Source: Nostoc cf. commune SO-36
GTDB taxonomy: Bacteria > Cyanobacteriota > Cyanobacteriia > Cyanobacteriales > Nostocaceae
Direction of reading: 5' to 3'
Assembly: GCF_023734775.1 (NCBI RefSeq)
Contig: NZ_AP025732.1
Span: 1,364,001-1,428,000, forward strand
DNA length: 64,000 nt
The position numbers and the translations under genes are program-made. The notes below the pieces were generated by a model. That model worked only from the letters and a program-made list of their open reading frames with translations, was not told where the DNA came from and did no database searches. Positions 46,365-52,925 of the stretch are shown here, piece by piece; the first letter of the stretch is position 1; each line of letters starts with the position of its first letter.

Positions 46365-48524
46365 ATGCTTCAGTATCCCCATCTCGAACAATCGCTAAAA
46401 TATCACTTCGGTTATGACCAATTCCGCCCCGGACAACGGCAAATTATCGAAGATGCGCTGCAAAATCGAGATTTAATGGTTGTGATGCCAACTGGTGGGG
46501 GGAAATCTCTGTGTTTTCAGCTACCAGCGTTGTTAAAAAATGGACTAACGGTGGTGGTGTCGCCGTTAATTGCTTTGATGCAAGACCAAGTGGAAGCACT
46601 GCGAAATAATAATATTAACGCCACATTTCTCAATAGCAGCTTAAATGCTTACAAGGTGCGATCGCGAGAAGAAGCCATCCTCAGTGGTAAAGTAAAATTG
46701 CTCTACGTCGCCCCTGAACGTCTCCTGAGTGAAAGATTTCTCCCGTTTCTCGATTTAGTTAAAGAAAAAATTGGTATTTCTAGCTTTGCTATTGATGAAG
46801 CGCACTGCGTTTCGGAATGGGGACACGATTTTCGTCCAGAATATCGCCAGTTGAAATCTCTCAGGAAACGCTATCCTGATGTCCCTACCGTCGCCCTTAC
46901 CGCCACAGCAACCGATCGCGTGCGTGCTGATATTATTCAACAATTAGGGCTAAAGCAACCAAGCATTCATCTTGCCAGCTTTAATCGTGAAAATCTTTAT
47001 TACGAAGTCCGTCCGAAAACGAAATATGCTTACGCTGAATTGTTAGAACTAATTCGAGAAACTGAAGGTTCGACAATTATTTATTCTTTAACTCGTAAAA
47101 AAGTTGATGAACTCACTTTTAAACTGCAAAATGATAAAGTTGGTGTTCTGCCTTATCACGCCGGATTAACTGATGAAGAACGTAGTAGTAATCAAACACG
47201 ATTTATTCGAGATGATGTCCGGGTGATGGTGGCAACAGTTGCCTTTGGGATGGGAATTAATAAACCCGATGTGCGGCTGGTAGTTCACTTTGATATGCCT
47301 AGAAATATAGAAAGTTATTATCAAGAATCGGGTAGAGCCGGGAGAGATGGAGAACCATCTCGATGTACAATATTTTTCAGTTTTGGTGATGTTAAAACAA
47401 TTGAATGGAGTATCGATCAAAAAACTGATCCTCAAGAACAGTTAATTGCTAAACAACAATTGCGGCAGATGATCGATTACGCTGAAGGCACTGATTGTCG
47501 GCGAACGATTCAACTGGGTTATTTTGGCGAAAGGTTTCCTGGAAATTGCGGTAACTGTGACAATTGTCGTCATCCTAAACCCATGCAAGATTGGACAATT
47601 GAAGCCATGAAGTTTTTATCTTGTGTGGCGCGTTGCAAAGAAAGATTTGGGATGGTACACATAATTGATGTGTTGCGGGGGGCAAAAAAAGACAAAATTA
47701 TCCAGTACGAACACGATAAACTTTCTACCTATGGTATTGGTAAAGATAGAACTGTAGATGAATGGCGAATGTTGGGGCGATCGCTTTTACATCAAGGGTT
47801 AATAGAACAAACTAGCGATGGTTACTCAGTTTTAAAACTAAATGCCCACAGTTGGGAAGTAATGCGAAAACAACGTACAGTTTCGCTAGCTGTAACCACA
47901 GTCCAAAAGATTACCTGGGAACCGGAGAATGAAAAGGCAGAAGTTGCAGAAATATTATTACAGAAGTTGCGATCGCTACGCAAACAATTAGCTGATGAGC
48001 AATCTGTACCACCTTACGTCATCTTCCACGATTCCACTTTAAAATTGATGGTACAGGTGCAACCCCAAAACTTAGCTGAATTTGCCAAACTTTCTGGTGT
48101 AGGTAGTCACAAACTCGCTCAATATGGTGAAAAGTTTATTACAGAAATTCGCGCCTACCGCCAAGAAAAAGGTTTGCAAAATAAATCTGTTACTTCGGTA
48201 TCTTCTGCTAAGTCATCTTCTTCTTACACCGAATTACAGACATTACAATTACATCAACAAGGTTTAAATATCGCTCAAATTGCCCAAAAACGCAACCTTA
48301 GCCCAGCAACAGTTAGCAGTCATTTAGAAAAACTAATTGAAAAAAATCAGCCAGTTGATTTAAATCAATTAGTACCTTTAGAACATCAACAAAAAATTTG
48401 GCAAGTTTTAGAAGTACTCGGTGATATTTCCCTGACTCCCATTAAAGAACAACTAGGCGAAAGCTACACTTTTGATGAAATTCGCTTAGTGCGGTGTAAG
48501 TGGCGGCGCGAAAATCGCAAATGA
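46365..48524 (+). CDS. recQ: ATP-dependent DNA helicase RecQ
   Basis: Unwinds DNA 3' to 5' during repair and recombination. The protein is 719 residues, the long RecQ form. It has helicase motif I MPTGGGKSLCFQ (41-52), DEAH in FAIDEAHCVSEWGHDFR, motif VI ESGRAGRDGEPS, the zinc-binding CGNCDNC, a winged helix and an HRDC domain (EFAKLSGVGSHKLAQYGEKF). A Ser-rich linker and a further C-terminal helix-turn-helix region follow. It lies one base after a 64-base direct repeat. An Uma2 nuclease gene follows 94 bases downstream. Confidence 0.95.
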   Translation: MLQYPHLEQSLKYHFGYDQFRPGQRQIIEDALQNRDLMVVMPTGGGKSLCFQLPALLKNGLTVVVSPLIALMQDQVEALRNNNINATFLNSSLNAYKVRSREEAILSGKVKLLYVAPERLLSERFLPFLDLVKEKIGISSFAIDEAHCVSEWGHDFRPEYRQLKSLRKRYPDVPTVALTATATDRVRADIIQQLGLKQPSIHLASFNRENLYYEVRPKTKYAYAELLELIRETEGSTIIYSLTRKKVDELTFKLQNDKVGVLPYHAGLTDEERSSNQTRFIRDDVRVMVATVAFGMGINKPDVRLVVHFDMPRNIESYYQESGRAGRDGEPSRCTIFFSFGDVKTIEWSIDQKTDPQEQLIAKQQLRQMIDYAEGTDCRRTIQLGYFGERFPGNCGNCDNCRHPKPMQDWTIEAMKFLSCVARCKERFGMVHIIDVLRGAKKDKIIQYEHDKLSTYGIGKDRTVDEWRMLGRSLLHQGLIEQTSDGYSVLKLNAHSWEVMRKQRTVSLAVTTVQKITWEPENEKAEVAEILLQKLRSLRKQLADEQSVPPYVIFHDSTLKLMVQVQPQNLAEFAKLSGVGSHKLAQYGEKFITEIRAYRQEKGLQNKSVTSVSSAKSSSSYTELQTLQLHQQGLNIAQIAQKRNLSPATVSSHLEKLIEKNQPVDLNQLVPLEHQQKIWQVLEVLGDISLTPIKEQLGESYTFDEIRLVRCKWRRENRK

Positions 48525-48618
48525 TAATTGAAGAAGAATACAGAATACAGAATCAATTAGTATGATTCATAAATTCTGTTTTATTAAAATGCAAAAGCCA
48601 GATTAAAGGAGTTAGGCG

Positions 48619-49191
48619 ATGAGTCAGATGCTTAATACAGGAGTACGTTGGACAACTCAGGATGTGGAATTATTACCAGAAAATGAAGGGACGCGCTACG
48701 AGATAGTTGATGGAGAATTATTTATGACCAGGGCACCTCACTTTAAACATCAGCAAACTTGTGGCAAGATTTTTCGACAACTTGATATTTGGTCAGATTC
48801 TACTGGTTTAGGAGAAGCTGTAATTAACCCTGGCGTTTTGTTTTCAGAATCAGATAATGTGATTCCTGATGTAGTTTGGGCTACTAAAGAAACCTTGGGG
48901 CTAACATTGGATGAAGCGGGACATTTAACTGGCGCACCAGATTTAGTAGTCGAAGTCTTGTCTGCTAGCAACGAAGACCTAAGACGAGATAAGGAAGCTA
49001 AACTTAAACTTTATTCTTCCAGAGGAGTAAAAGAATATTGGATTGCTGATTGGCGATCGCGTAAACTAGAGGTCTATCGGCGCGAACAAAGTCAACTTAA
49101 ATTGGTAGCAACTTTATTTAGTAGTGATAATCTAATTTCTCCACTATTGCCTAGTTTTAACTGTACTGTAGACCAGTTTTTTCCTGTATAA
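48619..49191 (+). CDS. Uma2 family (DUF820) PD-(D/E)XK-like protein
   Basis: Protein of 190 residues. It has the Uma2 layout: a GTRYEIVDGELFMTRAPHFKHQ block, IPDVVWATKETL, the putative nuclease core LTGAPDLVVEVLSASNEDLRRDKEAKLKLY (PDLVVEV ... K), GVKEYWIADWRSRKLEVYR, and a variable C-terminus. Cyanobacterial genomes hold dozens of these, and most are of unknown function though related to restriction-type nucleases. A GGAG site precedes the ATG. It is the first of three Uma2 genes in this 4-kb stretch. Confidence 0.88.
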   Translation: MSQMLNTGVRWTTQDVELLPENEGTRYEIVDGELFMTRAPHFKHQQTCGKIFRQLDIWSDSTGLGEAVINPGVLFSESDNVIPDVVWATKETLGLTLDEAGHLTGAPDLVVEVLSASNEDLRRDKEAKLKLYSSRGVKEYWIADWRSRKLEVYRREQSQLKLVATLFSSDNLISPLLPSFNCTVDQFFPV

Positions 49192-49203
49192 ATTTTAGGT
49201 TAA

Positions 49204-49374
49204 ATGGAAAAACAAATCTCAACTAACGCATTAACTAAAGTCCAGGTACTGATTATGGCGACCGCAGCTGGTGTCTGTGTTGCTAACATCTGCAATTACC
49301 ATTTAAGTAAAAAGCTCAACAATGGTTCAACTTATTCAAGGAAAAGATATCACCCTAGCCCAACTCATCGATGA
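49204..49374 (+). pseudogene. 5' remnant of an MFS transporter gene
   Basis: The first 30 residues, MEKQISTNALTKVQVLIMAT followed by AAGVCVANI, match the N-terminal helix of cyanobacterial MFS transporters (which continue ANIYYNQPIL). The frame then turns into unrelated text (CNYHLSKKLNN...) and ends at 49374, inside the start of the next gene. The remaining transporter body is absent, so this is a truncated relic left by a deletion. Confidence 0.5.
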
Positions 49375-49948
49375 ATTTGGTCTACACTTTGCAGACGACG
49401 AACTTTTTTTTTCAGAGTGGCAGCAAGATTTACCTGAGTTGAGTGATTTAGAAAAGCAATCTCTCAACGAAGTCAAGACAGAATATTTGCATCTCTCGAA
49501 ATATCCTATTTTAGAACCTGTAGTCAAAATGGTAGTGCTATCTCCACTATTGCGCCTAGCAGGTTTTTATCAACCGCCTTTCTACATGTCCTCAGAACAA
49601 GAGGTCAGAATTTCTTCTGAAGACGAAGGCATGATTATCAGAGGACGTATTGACATCTTGGTGTTCCATCCTCCACTTTGGGTTCTCGTTATTGAAGCAA
49701 AACGAGCAGATTACTCGTTAGTGCCAGCAATTCCCCAGGCATTGGCTTATATGTTGGCAGATGCAACTTCGGCAAAACCTGTTTTTGGGTTTGTCACCAA
49801 TGGTAATGAATTTAGATTTATCAAACTGCTAAAAACTGAAACTCCACAATACGCTCTATCTGATTTGTTTGCTTTAGATAGTCGTGATGATATATATATT
49901 GTCTTGAAAGTGTTAAAACACTTAGCTCATTTAATTCGCAATTCGTAA
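49322..49948 (+). CDS. PD-(D/E)XK nuclease-like protein (HsdR N-terminal-like)
   Basis: Protein of 208 residues. The core is GRIDILVFHPPLW (Asp111), then VLVIEAKRAD (Glu125, Lys127), the D...ExK triad of restriction-endonuclease-like folds. FGFVTNGNEFRFIKL follows, as in the N-terminal part of type I restriction HsdR proteins. It has no helicase or methylase part, so it is a stand-alone nuclease-type protein. The start at 49322 lies inside the MFS remnant. Likely DNA-directed, target unknown. Confidence 0.75.
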   Translation: MVQLIQGKDITLAQLIDEFGLHFADDELFFSEWQQDLPELSDLEKQSLNEVKTEYLHLSKYPILEPVVKMVVLSPLLRLAGFYQPPFYMSSEQEVRISSEDEGMIIRGRIDILVFHPPLWVLVIEAKRADYSLVPAIPQALAYMLADATSAKPVFGFVTNGNEFRFIKLLKTETPQYALSDLFALDSRDDIYIVLKVLKHLAHLIRNS

Positions 49949-50043
49949 TCTTGTAGGGTGTTTTATGCCATTGGCTAACGCACTATACCAAAACCAAACT
50001 AGCTTGGACTTCATAATTTTTAATTTTTAATTTTTAATTGTTT

Positions 50044-50807
50044 ATGCCCCAGTATCAATATCAAGTCGGTGGTAGTCTTCCTCAAAATGCGCCAACTTAT
50101 GTTAGACGGCAAGCTGACCATGATCTCTATGAAGGCTTGAAGGCTGGGAATTTTTGTTATGTACTCAATTCTCGCCAGATGGGGAAATCTAGCTTGCGGG
50201 TGCAGGTAATGCAGCAGTTGCAAACGGGAGCATCCCAAATGTGTAAAAACATATTTTGTCATTGCGAGCGTAATGAAATGAAGCGAAGCAATCGCAGCCG
50301 CTAGACTTTGCGATTGCTTCATTCCGCTTCGCTCCATTCGCAATGACTAGTTCTAATTGGTAAATTTGCAAAATTGGGATGCTCCCGTTGCAAACTGAGG
50401 GATTTGCTTGTGCTGCTGTTGATATTACAGCTATTGGTACGGCGGATATTACGCCAGAACAGTGGTATGCCGGGGTGATTGATACTCTGGTGGGAAGTTT
50501 TAATATTTATACAACTTTTGATTTAGATACTTGGTGGACTGATAACGCTTTGCTTTCACCAGTGCAGCACTTGAGCAAGTTTATTGAAACGATTTTACTA
50601 AAAAGAATTACTGAAAAGATTGTTATTTCTATTGATGAAATTGACAGCATTCTGAGTCTTTCATTTAACTTAGATGACTTTTTTGCAGTTATCCGCGATT
50701 GCTACAACCGACGAGCAGACCATCCTGAATATAACCGCCTCACCTTTGCTTTGATTGGCGTATCTACACCTTCAGATTTGATTCAAGACAAACGCCGGAC
50801 TGTCTAA
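50044..50807 (+). pseudogene. AAA-like (AAA_35) ATPase gene broken by an inverted-repeat insertion and truncated
   Basis: Part 1 ([22 protein letters not shown]...[23 protein letters not shown] text with NSRQMGKSS) stops inside the insertion at 50226-50386. Part 2 resumes LQTEGFACAAVDITAIG through [11 protein letters not shown] to STPSDLIQDKRRTV and ends at 50807. Deleting the insertion and one target copy restores a continuous frame (QQLQTEGF). Even so, only the N-terminal third of the family length remains, so the 3' part was lost separately. It is the third AAA_35 gene of this region. Confidence 0.8.
50226..50386. mobile_element. 161-bp MITE with 9-bp target duplication
   Basis: Terminal inverted repeats GGGAGCATCCCAA at both ends enclose 161 bp with no reading frame. 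The flanks GTTGCAAAC (50217-50225 and 50387-50395) are identical 9-bp duplications of the host gene. Inside is a second large palindrome of the GTCATTGCGAGCG / CGCAATGAC type, a repeat seen in many bacterial genomes. Its mobilising transposase is not in this window. Confidence 0.88.
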
Positions 50808-50939
50808 GTGAACAATTTATTGTTGAAGAGTTAGAATCTCTATAAATAATCAAAGTAGATGATGAAATAAATATGAGTGGACTATTAGAAGCTGTAGACA
50901 AAATTAGAGTCAGACCTGGAGTTTAAATATAGGGGCAGG

Positions 50940-50968
50940 GCGTAGGCGTAGCCCGTCGTAGACATCGC
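50940..50968. repeat. 29-bp dispersed repeat, copy A
   Basis: A 29-base sequence beginning GCGTAGGCGTAGCCCGTCG lies in the spacer after the AAA remnant. Its exact reverse complement is at 52471-52499 inside a Uma2 gene. Confidence 0.8.
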
Positions 50969-51015
50969 TTGGTAATGAAAAGGTGCAATTCAAGTTCTGA
51001 TCTCGGTGTTTCAAG

Positions 51016-51225
51016 TTCCAAACACCAATGACCGAGTAAAAAGGTCGAAGTTCCGAGTTCTGAACACCAACGGCCGAGCAAAAAGGTCGAACTTCCGAGT
51101 TCCAAACAAGAATGGCCGAGTAAAAAGGTCGAACTTCCGAGTTCCAAACAAGAATGGTCGAGTAAAAAGGTCGAAGTTCCGAGTTCTGAACACCAACGTC
51201 CGAGTAAAAAGGTCGAAGTTCCAAG
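51016..51225. repeat. 42-bp minisatellite, five units
   Basis: Five tandem 42-bp units beginning TTCCAAACA or TTCTGAACA and ending AAGTTCCGAG. Units alternate between two variant types (ACACCAACG and ACAAGAATG). There are no variable spacers, so this is not a CRISPR array. The period is a multiple of three, which leaves open frames on both strands without coding support. It ends at 51225, directly beside the Uma2 stop codon (51226-51228). Confidence 0.85.
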
Positions 51226-51933
51226 TTAAACCTCCGGTTCGACTCCCAGCGCTTTTAACTGGGCTGCTAATCTCTCTGCACGCTGGCGTTCTTTTGCTGC
51301 TAACTCCAAACCCCACAGTAATAATTCGCCGTTGTCATCCCACCAACGTAACCAATAACCTGTGCGATTTTCTCGGCTTCCTTGCCATACGCCTAAAAAC
51401 AAGTTCATTTCGGCAATACAGTGACGATTATTTGCATCTGGTGTTTGCAGTTGATAATTTCCTAAATCATCTCGCCGATAAACTTCTAAGACTCCGCCAT
51501 CTGGTTCAAAAATGGCATAGTTCGGCACTTGTAAAATCTGCTCATAATAAAACCATTTACCAGGGGGATAGGTCGGTTTACTAGAATACTCTCCACCTTC
51601 TGTATCTGAGAGAAATTCCATCACAATTACGGGAATATCACCTTGGAGCCGTGGCGTATAACTGCGCTTCACTTCTTCTCGTGAGACTCGAATCGATGAT
51701 ACATATCCCCAATCTGGTGCTTTAACCACAAATCGATTATTTAAGGTGGCGCAGATACCGTAGTTAGTGATGGTTAAAGCATCGGCAGGTAATCTGCTGG
51801 CAAGTTCTAAGCTTTCTGTTAAAGCAGCAGCCAAGAGTGGCTGATTAATGTTATCCACTGGTTCGTCGTCTAAAACAAAATCATCAGGTAACTTTTCCCA
51901 GGTGACATTATGAGTGGCTGCATTGGCTAGCAT
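51226..51933 (-). CDS. Uma2 family (DUF820) protein
   Basis: Protein of 235 residues. It has a long acidic N-terminus (DDFVLDDEPVDNINQPLLAAALTESLELA) and a core of DWGYVSSIRVSREE, VIVMEFLSD, PGKWFYYEQILQVPNYAIFEPDGGVLEVYRR, with a Leu/Glu/Arg C-terminal helix. The PD-(D/E)XK pattern is degenerate compared with the other two Uma2 genes here. Its stop codon abuts a 42-bp minisatellite. It forms a tandem with another Uma2 gene 63 bases upstream. Confidence 0.8.
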   Translation of the reverse strand: MLANAATHNVTWEKLPDDFVLDDEPVDNINQPLLAAALTESLELASRLPADALTITNYGICATLNNRFVVKAPDWGYVSSIRVSREEVKRSYTPRLQGDIPVIVMEFLSDTEGGEYSSKPTYPPGKWFYYEQILQVPNYAIFEPDGGVLEVYRRDDLGNYQLQTPDANNRHCIAEMNLFLGVWQGSRENRTGYWLRWWDDNGELLLWGLELAAKERQRAERLAAQLKALGVEPEV

Positions 51934-51996
51934 AATCAGAATATCTCAAGTACAAATTCAATTTCTAATGACCCGATTAAAAAATTGCATACCGCG

Positions 51997-52743
51997 TTAC
52001 TCCTGAGCAAGGGTTCGCACTTCTTCCACTGACAATCCCAAAGCTTGGGCAATCTGTTCGATGCTCAAATTCATTTGCAATAATCGGGGTATGGCATCTC
52101 TTCTGGCTTGTTCTGCAAGTTCCGCCCGTTGTCGTTCTTGTTCGACGTTGCGAGAAATTTCTGTGTAAGTTAAAAACCGTTCTCCATCAGGGCGATATAG
52201 TTGGAGAGTCTCTGTTGATAAAGCAAAGCGAATTTTTAAACGGGGACTCACCCAATCTGCCATTTGGGGGATGACATCTAAACCATCTTCGCTACGCAAC
52301 CATCCACGCAAATTATTTCGCTCAGGATCGTAAATGTAGTACTCTTCCACGCCATAGCGATCGTAGAAAAGTAATTTCTTATCCATTTCAGTTTGGGTGT
52401 TGCTCGGAGAAAGAATTTCAAACACCACTTGTGGTGCAATTCCCTCCTCTTTCCATTGTTGATAACAAAGGCGATGTCTACGACGGGCTACGCCTACGCC
52501 CTTTGGTCTACCCAATACCACCAGCACATCTGGGGCATTAACAATTTTGTTACGTCCCTCTACTGGATACCAAAATAAATCCCCGGCGACAAATACATTT
52601 GGATCGTCGGCAAATAGCCAATCTAAATTCTGCTTAATTTCTACAATCCAGCCAAACTGTATGGTATTGTTAGCAACTGGTTGTCCGTCACTATCTGGGT
52701 AGATGACCTCTGGCTGGGTCGGCGGTTGGATTTGCGATACCAT
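51997..52743 (-). CDS. Uma2 family (DUF820) protein with repeat-encoded insert
   Basis: Protein of 248 residues. It has a DVLVVLGRPKG block, then VGVARRRHRL encoded by the 29-bp repeat, then CYQQWKEEGIAPQVVFEILSPSNTQTEMDKK (the core EILSPSN...K), GVEEYYIYDPERNNLRGWL, and a C-terminal coiled coil ending LSIEQIAQALGLSVEEVRTLAQE. Homologues usually read GRPKG directly into a short charged loop and YQQW, so the repeat has added about 10 residues in frame. Predicted nuclease-like fold, function unknown. Confidence 0.85.
   Translation of the reverse strand: MVSQIQPPTQPEVIYPDSDGQPVANNTIQFGWIVEIKQNLDWLFADDPNVFVAGDLFWYPVEGRNKIVNAPDVLVVLGRPKGVGVARRRHRLCYQQWKEEGIAPQVVFEILSPSNTQTEMDKKLLFYDRYGVEEYYIYDPERNNLRGWLRSEDGLDVIPQMADWVSPRLKIRFALSTETLQLYRPDGERFLTYTEISRNVEQERQRAELAEQARRDAIPRLLQMNLSIEQIAQALGLSVEEVRTLAQE
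52471..52499. repeat. 29-bp dispersed repeat, copy B, inside a Uma2 gene
   Basis: The exact inverted copy of 50940-50968, 29 of 29 bases. Read on the minus strand it encodes the residues VGVARRRHR within the Uma2 protein and leaves the frame open. Confidence 0.85.
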
Positions 52744-52925
52744 AGCTTCGCCCTCAGAAGGATATTTAATCGGGATGCTTCCAAATTAGCAGACTCTTAA
52801 GTATGTCTGCGGCATGAATCTGGAACGATAACTCAATATAACAGTACTATTGTTCTACAATAAACCGATTAAAGATAGTATTATTAAGGACTGTTTCATA
52901 AGAAACTCCTTCTTCGCCGCCCAAT

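Noticed and set aside
51016..51225. CRISPR array
   Set aside because: The whole 42-bp unit repeats; there are no unique spacers between conserved repeats, and no cas genes are near.
51230..51256. T-loop-like CCGGTTCGACTCCCAGC
   Set aside because: It is the coding 3' end of the Uma2 gene (LKALGVEPEV) and no tRNA body surrounds it.
51006..51584. 192-codon plus-strand frame over the minisatellite
   Set aside because: Its first part is the 42-bp repeat, and the rest is antisense to the Uma2 gene.
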